Shown: one piece after another, positions 22,990 to 34,665 of the stretch
How the letters are laid out: each line of letters begins with the position of its first letter
Position numbering within the stretch: the stretch's first letter is position 1
Source: Dipteris shenzhenensis
Taxonomy: Eukaryota > Polypodiophyta > Polypodiopsida > Gleicheniales
Length of the DNA stretch: 64,000 bases
Reading direction: 5' to 3' (one strand)
Assembly: GCA_047967505.1 (NCBI GenBank)
Contig: CM106539.1
The notes under the pieces: generated by a model
The model's input: the letters and a program-made list of their open reading frames with translations, nothing else
Database searches by the model: none
What the model was told of the DNA's origin: nothing
Program-made: the position numbers and the translations under genes

Positions 22990-24533
22990 CTAAGGAAGAC
23001 TTGGTTTCCCAAATCTTCGTTTTTGTTGGGGATGGCTTGCGTGTTGATGTAGTAGCGCTTTAGTCGGCTCCCATTTATTGTTGTGTTGAATTGGACTCCA
23101 TCTAGTGTTTCAAGTAGCACAGCTCTAATGGAATTCATCTTTCATACTCGGTAGGGTCCTTGACCTAGATACTTCAGTTTTCCCTTGTGTACTTTGGCAT
23201 TGTATAATAGGACTAAGTCGCCTTCCTTGATGTCTTTAGCTTTCAGATTCATGTCAAACCATGCCTTTCTCCGGCGTTTTTCTGTTGTCATGGCATGATA
23301 GGCAACTAGTCTCGTCTCTGTATGCTTTTCCAACTGACAGAGCCTTTCTTTCAAGGACTCATGATCACCCATGCGTTCCTGTACTGTGATGTGTAGACTT
23401 GGTATTACAAATTCGAGTGGGACCACGGCTTCAAGGCCGTACACCAATTGAAAAGGTGTGTTCCCTGTACTGACCTTGAATGTGGTTCTGTATGCCCATA
23501 AGGCTGCATTCAGTTTCTCTGCCCAATCAGAACACTGTGGTTCTACTACCTTGGTGAGGATATTGCATATGATTTTGTTTGTGGATTCTGCTAGACCATT
23601 CCCTTGGGGGTAGTAGGGTGTGCTTTTTCTATGGATGACCATGAAGCCAGACAAGAGTTCTTGGATTACCTCATTGACAAAATGTGTGCCTCTATCTGAC
23701 ACAATTTCAATGGGGCATCCGAATCGGGTGATCACATGTTCGTATAAGAATCTTGCTGTGCTTTTGGCATCTGCCTTTCTGACTGGTTTAGCTTCAGCCC
23801 ATTTTGTAAAGTAATCAGTGGCCACAATGATGTAGCATGCTTGTGTTCCTTTTGCTGCTGGATGTATGGGACCCACATAGTCAATCCCCCATTTTTCAAA
23901 TGGTTGTTGTGCAACAACTGTTGTTAGGGGATTGAAGTCTTTGTGTTGTGGTTTAATAGTCTGTTGGCATACATCACAGCCTTTTACATATTCATAGGCA
24001 TCTGCCTACAGTGTTGGCCACCAGTAGCCTATGAGGAGAACTTTTCTTGCTATGGCTTCCCCTTGGAAGTGTCCTCCTACAATGCCTTCATGGACTTCAC
24101 TCAGGATTGGCAGGATCTCATGAGGCATTACACATCTTCTTAATATCTGGTCCTTGCCCATCTTGTATAGTTGTCCTGCAATGAGTTGATAGGGTGCAGC
24201 CTTTAGAATCAATTTTCTGGCATCTACTGCTTTCATGTCAGGGGGTGGTCTTCTTGCCATCAAGTACCCAATGATATCTCCACACCATTCTGGAACAGCA
24301 TCTATTTGAAATAGTGTGGCATCTGGTAAGTCGTCTTCTACTCCAGTGGCTTCTTCTCCTATCCTGACTCGAGACATGTGATCGGCAATGTAGTGTTGGG
24401 CACCTTTGCAGACCATGATTTTGAAGTTGAATTCTTGCAGCAAGAGGAGCCATCTAGTTATTCTTCCTGTGGTACACAGACGGTTCACAAGATAAAGCAA
24501 TGCTTGATGGTCGGTGTAGAAGACAAAATCATT
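22990..24533 (-). pseudogene. Gypsy pol 3' fragment: RNase H tail and integrase
   Basis: Reading minus from 24533: end of the RNase H domain (FYTDHQALLYLVN), a connecting region, an HHCC finger (H and H around HEGIVGGHF, CDVCQ), then the integrase core with Asp in TDYFTKWAEAKPV, Asp in VSDRGTHF and Glu in YPQGNGLAEST: all three catalytic residues are present. The C-terminal part (VYGLEAVVPLE, GDLVLLYNAKVHKGKLKYLG, GPYRV) is typical of Gypsy integrases and ends at a stop near 22990. Two in-frame stops interrupt it: TAG after WWPTL (near 24006) and TGA after GPYRV (near 23140). The 5' part (gag, protease, RT) is missing; the element is cut at about 24533. It has a single RNase H type and is a different lineage from the + strand Gypsy at 29337. 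Confidence 0.9.
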
Positions 24534-24549
24534 TGCGAGTAGATAGTGC

Positions 24550-25085
24550 CAAAATTTCTTTAAACACCTATTTCATTAATTTTGGACTCTTGCATTGTCC
24601 AAATTCATTTTGTGAGATAATTTTGGATAAAACATTTCAAAAAAAGAGGCTCTTATAAAACAAAACATTGAGACAAAAAGGAAGATTTTAAAAAAATCAA
24701 ATTAGAAAAAATGACGTGAGATGTTAAAAATAGAGTACATCACATTGTTAAAAGAGACAAAAAAGTAAGATTTTAAAAAATCAAATTAGAAAAAATGGTG
24801 TGACATGTTATGAAAACTAGAGTACATTTCAAAAAGAGCACATCACATTTGTAAAGAAGTAGATCATATTACTCAAAGCCATATGGTGTCAAAAAACACC
24901 TTAATACAGTCTCTCTTAACATCATCTTAACATCACATTTGTACAAGAAGTAGATCATATTACTCAAAGCCATATGGTGTCAAAAAACACCTTAATACAA
25001 AGCCATATGGTGTTAAAAAACACCTTAATACAAAGCCATATGGTGTCAAAAAACACCTTAATACAGTCTCTCTTATCTAAGTCTA
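24550..25085. repeat. AT-rich repeat region with ~40-bp units
   Basis: 24640-24860 holds two diverged copies of an AT-rich block (AGACAAAAAGGAAGATTTTA type). 24870-25080 holds four or five copies of CAAAGCCATATGGTGTCAAA followed by AAACACCTTAATACA. Non-coding. Confidence 0.75.
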
Positions 25086-25095
25086 GAAGATCTCA

Positions 25096-25524
25096 TCATT
25101 GGTCTCTCTTAACCCAATCTTTCACTGCCTCCACAGCTGTATCCTCAACATAATTACATGCGAAGAAAAAATTTAAGCAATCACAAATTGTTTCTTTATA
25201 ATTTCTTTGAGAGGCTCTTATTGTTCTCTCAGCATCTGCATCAAATCGCCCATGACGAGAGCTGCGATAACGCAGGTTACTTAAGAAGTCTAATAGATCT
25301 TGTCGTGCTTTTATCATACGTCTTAGAAGTCTTTCATTGTCTGCTATCTTGAGAGTCTCCTCCCTCTCTGCATGCCTTTGTGTAGCAAATTCCTCTCTCT
25401 CCATGTGTGTCAAAGGAGAACCTTGTCAAATTCTGGCCTCTCTCTGTGCTCCTTGGTCAGCAATCCATTCTTTGAGATTGGTAATTCTGAACTCCACGTC
25501 TTCGACAATGCCAAGGACATCCAT
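25096..25524 (-). pseudogene. Unknown alpha-helical protein, one internal stop
   Basis: From ATG 25524 a 143-codon frame has a single TGA (25426-25428) after GAQREARI. The downstream open piece alone is 105 codons. Composition is charged and helical (THMEREEFATQRHAEREETL), ending NYVEDTAVEAVKDWVKRDQ. I do not recognise the family. It lies 1.2 kb from the Ulp1-like ORF on the same strand, so both may belong to one element or gene separated by tandem repeats. Confidence 0.45.
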
Positions 25525-25599
25525 GGGTGGGGAGATGATAAAGAAAGGGAGATGGACTACGATGCAAGAAAGAAGAGAGTGTCTGCGGAAGAACTAGGA

Positions 25600-26060
25600 T
25601 AGAAGAATACTTGGTTATCAGGATGGATGAAAGAAGACTCTGAGAGTGTTTGCGGAAGGACTAGGATAGAAGAATATAGAAGAATACAAGAAGAATACAA
25701 GTTACTGAGAAGCACTAGGATGGATGAAAGAAGAGAGTGTTTGTGGAAGAACTAGGATAGAAGAATACTTGGTTATTAGGATGGATGAAAGAAGACTCTG
25801 ACAGTGTTTGCGGAAGGACTAGGATAGAAGAATACAAGAAGAATACAAGTTAATGAGAAGCACTAGGATGGATGAAAGAAGAGAGTGTTTGTGAAAGAAC
25901 TAGGATAGAAGAATACTTGGTTATCAGGATGGATGAAAGAAGACTCTGAGAGTGTTTGCAGAAGGACTAGGATAGAAGAATACAAGTTACTCAGAAGGAC
26001 TAGGATGTAAGAAATAAGAGAGTGTTTGTGGAAGGACTAGGATGGAAGAATACAAGTGCA
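25600..26060. repeat. Tandem repeat, ~150-bp period (GGATAGAAGAATAC)
   Basis: Three copies begin at about 25609, 25767 and 25915, each with CTTGGTTATCAGGATGGATG, AAGACTCTGAGAGTGTTTGC and GGACTAGGATAGAAGAATAC. Copies differ by small indels. Confidence 0.85.
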
Positions 26061-26275
26061 CTAAGGCACGATGTGTTCACTATGATAAGGATAAGGGTTG
26101 GAATAAAGTGAGAGGCACGATGTGTTCACTATGATAAGGATAAGGGTTGGAATAAAGCGAGTGGAGATTGAATGCTCTACTTTAAGTGAGTGGAAATGAT
26201 AAGGATAAGGGTTGGAATAAAGTGAGAGAAGCATTGCGAATGCTCTACTTTAAGTGAGTGGAGACTGTCCAACTG
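26060..26275. repeat. Short tandem repeat (GATAAGGATAAGGGTTGGAA)
   Basis: Three copies of GATAAGGATAAGGGTTGGAA followed by TAAAGYGAG, with the GCACGATGTGTTCACTAT block duplicated. Confidence 0.8.
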
Positions 26276-26277
26276 AA

Positions 26278-26600
26278 TAAAATTCTCATCACACAAGGAT
26301 TTATTTCCAAATAATCACATCATCACACATTCATATCATAAAATTGTGTGCATGAAGAAATATATTACAAATATTACATCATCACATATTCATATCAAAA
26401 TTCTCATCACAGAAGGATTTATTTCCAAATAATCACATTATCACACATTCATATCATAAAATTGTGTGCATGAAGAAATATATTACAAATATTACATCAT
26501 CACATATTCATATCAAAATTCTCATCACACAAGGATTTATTTCCAAATAATCACATCATCACACATTCATATCATAAAATTGTGTGCATAAAGAAATTAT
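26278..26600. repeat. Tandem repeat, ~118-bp period, nearly three copies
   Basis: Units begin at about 26278, 26397 and 26514 with AAAATTCTCATCACA and contain AAGGATTTATTTCCAAATAA and the CATTCATATCATAAAATTGT block. The copies are very similar, suggesting recent amplification. Confidence 0.9.
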
Positions 26601-26687
26601 ATAAATATCATGATTATGCCGCTTAAGTAATAAGTCACAAATTGGTGTATAATCAACAAAAACTACAAACACAACATCATACATGCA

Positions 26688-27278
26688 TCACAACTCTTGT
26701 GATGCTTCTAGTGGAGACTGTGGCAACTCTTCGGATGCTTCCAATGGAGGCTGTGGTGCTGTAGATGTACACTCGGTCTCTACTTCTTCTGTAGTATGTA
26801 GTGCTTTCAGAGTAGACTCAGTATCCTCTTCCTTAAATGCAAGCGGAGGCGGTGGCAACTCTTCTGATGCTTCCAGTGGAGGCTGTGGTGCTATAGGTGT
26901 ACATTGGGTCTCTACTTCTTCTGTAGTGTGCAGTGCTTTCATAGTAGACTCAGTCTCCTCTTCCTTAAAGGGAAGCTCTGATATTGCTTCAGTTGAACGT
27001 TGTATTCTAATGGCAGCAATTAGGTCTCGAATGATTTCAGCCCTAAACAATGGTATATCCTCCTCTAAATATTTGAGCTCCAAAGAGTCTTCCGATGAGA
27101 TCTGTGGCTTAAGTGAGAAAATTTCTTTGAAAATCAACATGCAGTTGTAGGCAACTCTCCACCCACAACTATGCCCATCTTCCTGCTCTACTACTAAACG
27201 CTTTTGGAAGTCTACCGAGTCTTTGTACTGTCCTATTTCTCTGATAGCAGATACCAACTTCTCAATTGACTTGCTCAT
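26688..27278 (-). CDS. Small ORF with Ulp1/C48-like cysteine motif and acidic repeats
   Basis: An uninterrupted 196-codon frame. Residues ~30-50 (VVEQEDGHSCGWRVAYNCML) look like the catalytic end of Ulp1/SENP-type (C48) SUMO proteases, where a conserved Gln precedes an N/D-x-x-x-C-G motif; the His and Asp parts of the triad would lie upstream and are not in this ORF. The C-terminal half is two ~40-residue repeats (FKEEETESTMKALHTTEEVE ... PPLEASEELP). Ulp1-like domains are often carried by plant MULE and CACTA elements, so a transposon origin is likely. It may be the last exon of a longer gene. Function is an inference from one motif. Confidence 0.45.
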   Translation of the reverse strand: MSKSIEKLVSAIREIGQYKDSVDFQKRLVVEQEDGHSCGWRVAYNCMLIFKEIFSLKPQISSEDSLELKYLEEDIPLFRAEIIRDLIAAIRIQRSTEAISELPFKEEETESTMKALHTTEEVETQCTPIAPQPPLEASEELPPPPLAFKEEDTESTLKALHTTEEVETECTSTAPQPPLEASEELPQSPLEASQEL

Positions 27279-27304
27279 CGTGACATATTAAAAGAACTTA
27301 GTGT

Positions 27305-29336
27305 GTCTATTGTGATGCCAAAAATTGATATTTTTAACTTGGCATTGATATTGTTTTTCTCTATGTTTGATAAGGGTTTGAGTATCAAGTGATAGCTGCA
27401 CTTGATAGCCTAGCGGCTCTCACTTATTTCTATTTTCTATGATATTGTATGGGATTGAGAGGATGAGTGGAATGGCTCATTGTAAATACCATAGGTATGA
27501 ATTATAAATACCTTGGTATGGGGTGAGAGTTATTTGTGTATGGGATATTATGAGTTTTTTAGAAGATAGAAAGAGTGAGTCATATAAAGAGGTGGGCTCA
27601 TGTCCATGTGTTCCAATAATATAAGAGAGGCCACATGCCAAGTGTGTGGAAGGCATGTGAAGGAGTGTGAAGTCAAGAGGAATCCTTCTAGAACTCCTAT
27701 GTGGAATAAGGAGGATGTGGACATGTGGAAAAGAGAGGGTCCCTATGGGCTCCATGTGAGGAGACTCTTGACTTTGTCAATATTTTAAGAGTCTTGAGCA
27801 TCTTTTGATGGGACACATGGCAAGAGTAGCCAAAAAGGACATGGATGGTGACATACGTGCTTATGTGATTGATGGGGAAAGGAATCTACAGGCAGCAATT
27901 GTAAATGGGTGAAGGAGGGTAACAAAATCTCTATAAAAGGAGCCCTCCTCTCCCTTGTTCATAAGAATCTCTTCCACCATTGGGCCTTATGTTGCTATAA
28001 TTCTAGTCTCCCCAAGCCTCTTCCATGAGCCTTCTCTTCCTCTTGTAGATATTCTCTTATGTAGACTCTTGAGTCCTTCTCTCTCTAGTTTATTCTCTCT
28101 CTATGAGTAGTCTTGGAGCTCCCGCTCCCTCTTGTATGTATGAAACCTCTTCTTCTTCCTTCTGTTTGTAGTGTTGAGGTGGATTCTCACTCTATTTGTA
28201 ATGAAGGTCACTTCGGGTTCTCTCTCTCTTGAGTGTCTCTTCCCTTTTCTTTCTTTCAAAGCCTTAAAAGTTCTTTCTATTCGGCTGCTCACTGTGCACA
28301 CATGGTCCATTTGTTTCCCAAGCCACTATGCAAACTTCTTCCCCTCTTCTAGGCAAAATCTATGAGGGGTGGATCGTTGATGAAGGTGGAGTCTTGAGGG
28401 AGCATCCTGCTCAGGCGAAATTAGCTTGGGTGGAGGGTAGTTTTCATGACATTTTGACCCCCTGTTAGTGTTTTGCTCATAACTTTCTGCTAGGTAGTCC
28501 AATTGTAATAAAATTTATATCAACGCAAAGCTCTCTTCAAGTGCATGTTCCTATATAATTAGATCCTGAATCAGATACTGCTGCAAAAATTTATGAGTCT
28601 CTGTGTTTGACAGTCTGTTTTCATGACAGTTTTTACCCCCTTCCAGTAAACTGTCCATATCTCTTCAACCGTCTGTCTGTTTTCAATGAAACTTATATCA
28701 GCGTGAAGCTCATCTCAAGGCACATCTGTTTTGTACTTGAATCTTTGATATCATGTCTCTACTGAAAGTTATAGGCCTCTGTGTCTAATGACAGTTTGTA
28801 GAGTGTTTTGAGTTAAGTATAAAGGTGTCTATGAAGGAGGTGCAATGTTTCCTCGGAATCTACCCATCCGACCTAATCAGCCCCTTCAAACTCCTTGATA
28901 TATATCAGTTCATGTCATGTTGAGCCGTAAGATCTTCTTTCAACAACGTATCGCTCTTCTCTTTGGTGCAGACCGGCTCGCTAAGATTATTGCCTCTGCT
29001 GATCCTTTCCTTCTCCCTATGCTTGACTACAACATCACTTGGGATGTTACCATCTTCATTCTCATCTAAGGGAGGAAAGTATGGTGTGGTATCTTGGCAT
29101 AAAAGATTCTTGCTAATTCTCATTCTGAATGATAAGTATCTTTGGCAGTCAGTTCGAATGCTGCAGGAAGTGAAGAGGTGCATGAAGTTTATTACCCCCA
29201 ACTTCATGTCACATCTTTTGGTGGAGACGCCGGGTACGTTTGGTATTGGATTCATCCCACCTTACTAAACAGTCTCGGGTGTACTTGATTGCATGTTATG
29301 CCTAGTATAGGCATGTGTTTTCTGATGTGATAAAAG
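27305..29336 (+). other. Putative 5' LTR and leader of the Tat-like Gypsy
   Basis: Starts near TGTGATGCCAAAAATTGATA. It holds a TATA box at 27932, a CT-rich region (27960-28330), and two diverged copies of a ~200-bp block (TTTTCATGACA ... CATAACTTTCTGC near 28440 and 28620). 28905-29270 reads as a coding-like frame with several stops on +. No primer binding site could be identified. Confidence 0.45.
27932..27939 (+). promoter_or_regulatory. TATA box in the putative Gypsy LTR
   Basis: TATAAAAG followed by GAGCCCTCCTCTC; position and orientation fit the promoter of the downstream gag-pol. Confidence 0.55.
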
Positions 29337-29497
29337 ATGCCTGGAAAAACTCCGTTAGAAGAGATTGCAGCCCGTTTAAGAGAACTTGAAGATTGTGAAG
29401 GTGATGCTCAAGCTATTCGCACAGTCACCATTATCATATCTTTTATGTTTGCACTGTTGAATATTTTGGTAAATCGACAACGCCGGCAGTAGGCACA

Positions 29498-31420
29498 ATG
29501 ATAAATTGGGGATCGATCCATGCACTGGCAGCTTGGTGTGAAGAAGAGTTGAGTCTTTGGGTAGTTTTCGACTATAACAGTGGAGTGGTGATTCTTAATG
29601 CTTTCGACTTCTTTTGCTATGCAAATGATGAAGATTACAATATCTTGAAGCTTTTATGTGCACTTCCTATTGTGAGAAGGGTGATTCTAGAATGCATGTA
29701 TACACAATGTTTTCATGGTGCTGGTTGGTCACTTATTTTTGAAGATTTTGTTGAGGATCACATTGTGGAGGGTTTTCAACAAGTTGGTCTTGGTATACTA
29801 AGGCTCTGTGGGATCTTGTTCGGATCTTGTTTGGGATATTATTTGGATCTTGGTGTTTCCTTTTTGTGTTTCATCATGGTGAAGATTCCAGTGTTTTGAG
29901 GGACCCAAGGGGAAGACCCGGAGTCTTATCTTCGGGATTTTGTTCGAGGATGCCGGCTTTCTAGATGGTCCATGAAGGATCGGGCAGAGATTTTGCCTGA
30001 TTTCCTTGAAGGTGTAGCCTTGAGTTGGCATGAGACCTTGCCGGACTCTACCAAGGAGGACTGGGACCAAGTGGTGGCAGCAATGAAGCAGAGATTTGGG
30101 GCAGTGGAGTCGCCAAATGCTTTGATGTTGCAGTTGGACCGGTTCTGTCAAGGAGAGGGTGAGTTGGTCTCTGCATTGGCAATCTGATATGAAACTTTAT
30201 GGACAAAGTATGAAAGGGCAGCTTTGCGAGCTGTGGCATCGGCATCATCGGCCCCTCAAAGTCTCTCAGGGATGGAGCACTTAAAGATGAGCAAATTTGT
30301 TATGGCTTTGGAGCCTCGTCTTCACTCAAAGGTAATGAGTAAAGATCCAACAACATACGTGGAGGCGCTTCGCATTGCGACCAAGAAAGAAGCTTCTCTT
30401 AAGATCGAATCCTCTTTTGTGTCTTCAACAGCTTCAACTTCTAAGGTGGAGATAATGAGCACTCCTCAGGTACCAAAGTCCTTTGCGTTAGATCATAATA
30501 TCTCCCAATTGATGGCAGAGTTTGCTGATTTGAAATTGCATTTGGTTAATGCACGACAACCTAGAGCACCAAAGAGTGAAGATAGGCCTCGAGATAGGAG
30601 TGGGGTCACTTGCTATGAATGTAATGAAAAAGGTCACTATCGCCCCGAGTGTCCTAGATTGAGAAAGAAAGAAGAAAAACAAGTATCCTTGTTAGAAGCT
30701 TCTTCAGGGGATGAGGAAAGAGAGGTAATGATGGCTAAACGGGGGCGTGGTAAACCAAAAGAAGAAGAAGAAAGCAAGGAAGAAGTAGATGAGGAACATC
30801 AGGAAGAGGAACACCGTCGTAAGAAAAATAAGGCATCTAGAAGGAGAATTAGCCAGTCAGACTTTCCTTTAGGACAAGGAATTGGAAGCTATGACTTGTT
30901 GTCCGACCTTAAAGAAAAGGAAGCTCATATCACCTTTGGTCAATTACTTGCTTTGTCTCCAAAACTACGGAAGCAATGGGGAAAACTAGCAAGCACAACA
31001 GTGTCAAAGAAGAAAAAGAAGAAAAGTGCCATTCCTGTTGTTCAAAAGGTAGATATAGATGTTGGTGATGATGTACCTGTGGTTGATGTGATCATTGATG
31101 GTCAAGTGATTTCTAATGTGTACATTGATGGAGGTGCATCGATTAAGGTCATGAGTGAGAAGACCATGATTGATGCTGATTTAAAATACTCTAGTACTAC
31201 CTCTCCTTATCGCATCAAATTGGCTGACAACACTAGGGTTAAGACCTTGGGAGTTGTGAAGAATCTAGAAGTGGATGTATGTGGAATTTCTGTGCCAACT
31301 ACTTTTCAGGTGATCCCTACCAAGCCAGATGCACGTGCCTATCCATTGATTTTGGGAAGGCCTTGGCTACGCAAGGTGAAGGCTGTTCAATAGAGAATTG
31401 ATTTTGCAAGGAAATGATAA
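29498..31420 (+). pseudogene. Tat-like Gypsy gag and protease
   Basis: One frame runs 29498-31393 with only two internal stops, both TGA (29897-29899 and 30185-30187). The retrotransposon gag domain spans about 29876-30340 (GEDPESYLRDFVRGCRLSRW, LPDFLEGVALSWHETL). A zinc knuckle CX2CX4HX4C (CYECNEKGHYRPEC) lies at 30611-30652, then an Arg/Glu/Lys-rich linker. The aspartic protease has IDGGASIKVMS near 31121, with Gly where Ser/Thr is usual, and ILGRPWLRK near 31355. After TAG at 31391 the frame shifts. A separate upstream start (29337, MPGKTPLEEIAARLREL) is cut by a stop at about 29490. Confidence 0.85.
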
Positions 31421-31616
31421 GAAGGTGCGCTACAACATCAGAAGCCGCAAAAAGGAAGTTGTCAAGGAGGAGTCTTCAACATCAGAGAGTTCAAGCTCTG
31501 ACTTAACCGATGAAAGAAGAAGAGATAGGGTGTAGCTCCGAGGAGTCCAACTCAGAGGGTGAGGTGGAAGGAGTGGCCTTTGGTCTTTGTCTTGGTGCTG
31601 ATCAGGAAGGAACAAG

Positions 31617-33616
31617 GTGGTGGTGCAAGAAGATCCTATAGAGACACTTCATGTGGAGGATGTGGAGAACATTAAACGACGCCAACGCAATGAAGAGCTT
31701 CTTGGTGATTCTCTATCAGGTAGTGAGAAGCTCCAATACTTAGATATGCTAGATGATTTTCCATGTCTCTTTGCAACAAGCTATTCACAAGTTCGGCCAG
31801 TCTCTCTTGTGGAGCACAAGATTGAGTTGAAGCCAGAAAGCAAGCCAGTTGTGCAACGCTTAAGGCGATTGGGGGTGATCCAAGCTGAGGCACTAAAGAA
31901 AGAGGTAACACAACTACTTGAGGTGGGATTCATCTTTCTTGTTGATGATTCAGAATGGATATCTCCTGTAGTTGTCACACCAAAGAAAGGAAATAAGTGG
32001 CGAGTTTGTGTGGACTTTCGTCCTTTGAATGCATGCACTAAGAGGGATCATTTTCCTTTGCCATTCCAAGATGAAATACTAGACCAAGTAGCAAGGCATG
32101 AGAGGTATTTTGTATGTGATGGGTATTCTGGGTACTTTCAAATTCGTATTCGGGAGGAAGATCAAAAGAAAACATCATTTGTCACACCTTGGGGAGTTTT
32201 TGCTTACAGAGTGATGCCTTTTGGGTTGACCAATGCACCAGCTACATTTCAAAGGTTCATGAGTCAAGTCCTAGAGCCTTACTTGGGAAAGTTCATAAGG
32301 GTGTTTTTGGATGATTTTTGCATTTATTCTCAGCGCATGGATCACATGGAGAAGTTAAAGATGGCCTTAGCTAGGATTGATGAAGCAAAAGGGTGTCTAA
32401 ATCCTAGCAAGTGTCATTTGGCTCAAACAAAAGTAGTCTTGTTGGGGCATATTGTGTCTCAAGAAGGCCTGCAAATGGATCCTGACAAGGTTCAAGCAAT
32501 CATGGCATTGCCAAGTCCTGCGAATGTCACTGGTGTTCGCAGAATTCTAGGAAAGAGCAAGTATTATCAACGCTTTTGTGATGATTTCACAGAGATAGTG
32601 CATCCCATGAACTTGTTGAAAAGAAAAGGAGTTTCTTTCCAATGGGGTATGGAGCAACAAGAGTCTTTCCAGCAACTTAAGGAGGCCATGAGTAAGGGCC
32701 CAATATTGAAGCCCCCTGATTAGTCTCAAGACTTTTATGTATATCCAAGTGTATCTTTGCATTCAGTTGGTGCTGTATTGCTACAAAAAGGAGAGGCAGG
32801 TAGAATGCAACCCATCTATTATGCCAGCCGACAGCTTACAGATGTGGAAACAAGGTATGAAGAAATGGAGCAGCAAGCTCTCTCTTTGGTGTTTTCCGTC
32901 AGAAAGTTTCGCTCCTACTTATTACCTCGACCATTTTTCTTCCTTACCTCTCAATCTGTATTAGCATATCTAGTTCACAAGCCTAATCCTGGGGGGAGAT
33001 TTGCAAAATGGTTGTCAGAGCTTCAAGAGTTCTCTTTCTCTTTTGTCACTGAAAATACCACTAGGTCCACTATGGCAGATTTGCTCACAGGACGGGAGGA
33101 TCTAGGAGAAGAAAAGAAATGTAAGGAGAACATTAAAGATGAAAGGGATACACCACCAACAGCTTTTGTTTTGTATTTTGATGGGGCTTTTAGTCCTTCA
33201 TGCCAACAAGGAGCCAGGGGGATAGTCTTGATGAATCCTGAAGGTCAAGAGGTATGGGCAAGAGGACAAGAGCTTCCAGGTATCACAACTAACAATGTAG
33301 CTGAGTATAATGCTTTGATTCTTGGTTTGGAGGGTTGTCTTCAAAGTCAAGTTAAAGAATTGGAAGTAAGAGGAGATTCTCAGCTTATTATAAAGCAAAT
33401 GCAAGGGCATTACAAGACAAGAAGTCCTCATTTGAAGGAGCTTAATCAAAAGGCTATGGCACAATGTAGTCGGTTTGATTTTTGCAGGTTTGTTCATATA
33501 AACAGAAAAGAAAATCAAAGGACAGATGAGTTAGCTAAAGCCATTGTAGTGCCAGACCGGGGGGTGGTTTCTTGGGTAGACACTGGATGGCCAAAACTAC
33601 AAGATGTTCAGCAATA
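31617..33616 (+). pseudogene. Tat-like Gypsy reverse transcriptase, RNase H and second RNase H
   Basis: 31617-32722 is an open RT frame (368 codons): WRVCVDFRPLNACTKRDHFP, YSGYFQIRI, MPFGLTNAPATFQ and the active-site FLDDF near 32308. A TAG at 32721 interrupts a position where Trp or Gln would be possible. 32757-33616 continues in frame with the RNase H domain (YYASRQLTDVETRYEEMEQQ, KPNPGGRFAKWL) and then the archaeal-type RNase H with the catalytic set YFDGAF, NNVAEYNAL, RGDSQL and the RKENQRTDELA end. Homology stops just after WVDTGWPKLQ; the last codons of the open frame come from the neighbouring Helitron sequence. Confidence 0.9.
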
Positions 33617-33990
33617 TACTTCAGAATATCACATGCAAAAGTGCAGTCACATGTCTGAACATGCAATAGCTACATCAAAGAGCTGATTGATATATCCAAA
33701 TACACAGCTGCAAATAAAGTCATAACTAAACATACAAAATCTACAATAGACACACAAATATCCCTAAGGGAAAAGTCTGCGGCCATGTACTATAGGGAAA
33801 GGCCTGCGACGGACATTCACTCCATGTCCACCACATCCATCGCACTGGCTATGAACATACAATGGACTACCAACAATCGTATCTGGACCAACATCACATA
33901 GAAAGGTAATTTAGGAACTACAATTATTGAGCCATAAAACTTTTATACATGTATGTTGGTAAAACCCAACTCATTCTTTAGAGTACTTAC

Positions 33991-34232
33991 TCAGATGCAA
34001 AGGGCTGCCAATAACGCTGACAAAGGTATACGTGTAGTCCCCATTTTGCCCTGAATAGAAAATGCATGTCCGCACACATTCATAGTATCCCAGCCAACGA
34101 ACAGTGATGGTCTTTGGTCCATCATTCCTATGAAGCTGGCAAGCCAAGACATCATAATATCCCAAATGGACTCGTCCATCCAAAGGATTGTGGACATGGA
34201 GATTCATTACAAACCTTGAATCAAGAACACTC
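33991..34232 (-). pseudogene. Exon-like segment in Helitron 3' region, copy A
   Basis: A 242-nt open segment has a TTTTAG acceptor (34233-34238) on one side and a GTAAGTAC donor (33983-33990) on the other. It encodes LHVHNPLDGRVHLGYYDVLA and ITVRWLGYYECVRTCIFYSG. Downstream, about 33770-33890 could be the next exon, with a CDGCGGHG motif and a stop. I do not recognise the protein. Helitrons commonly carry captured host gene pieces, and correct splice sites without a full gene fit that. Confidence 0.5.
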
Positions 34233-34394
34233 CTAAAAGACAAACAATAGCATGTTTTTCCACTCAAATATAATCCAAAAAAACTTTTGTTTTAACAAAA
34301 ATAAAGCAACAAACAATGTACACAGTTCTTACCCAAGGAAGCTCTCCAGCTCGAGCAAATCCAACAACAGTTGCATGCTCTCCAGAGATCCCCA

Positions 34395-34665
34395 GCATTT
34401 GATGCTCGGATACTTAAAAATGCCACATATAGTTGGCCATGATTGAATACCGGTGTTACCAAGTACGGCCCCAATGTTTGGCCCTGTGACTTATTGATTG
34501 TCATGCCCAATGCGAATCGGATAGGAAATTGCTGTCTCCTCATGTCAAATGGAAGTTTAAGGTTGGTTGGAATGAATGATATCCTTCGAATAAACGTTCT
34601 ATCACCAGCATTGGTACCAGTAATGATTTCAACTTCTAACACTTTCGTGTGAAACTCTGTCCAAA
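34395..34665 (-). pseudogene. Second copy of Helitron helicase C-terminus
   Basis: Encodes FHTKVLEVEIITGTNAGDRT, then [28 protein letters not shown] and YVAFLSIRASN: helicase motifs V and VI. It is about 85% similar by eye to 36157-36460 and lacks a few residues after GQTL. CGA at 34406-34408 is TGA in the other copy. Confidence 0.8.

Larger units (their letters stand above)
27305..33616 (+). mobile_element. Gypsy LTR retrotransposon, Tat/Ogre-like lineage, truncated
   Basis: The order is promoter-bearing leader or LTR (27305-29336), gag, protease, RT, RNase H, then a second RNase H of archaeal type. That extra domain between RNase H and integrase is the hallmark of the Tat lineage (Ogre, Retand). 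Integrase and the 3' LTR are missing: homology stops at about 33616, where Helitron-derived sequence starts. LTR limits cannot be fixed because no partner LTR is in the window. Confidence 0.85.

Noticed and set aside
25600-26600. CRISPR-like array
   Set aside because: Units are contiguous tandem repeats without unique spacers, in a eukaryotic transposon-rich context.
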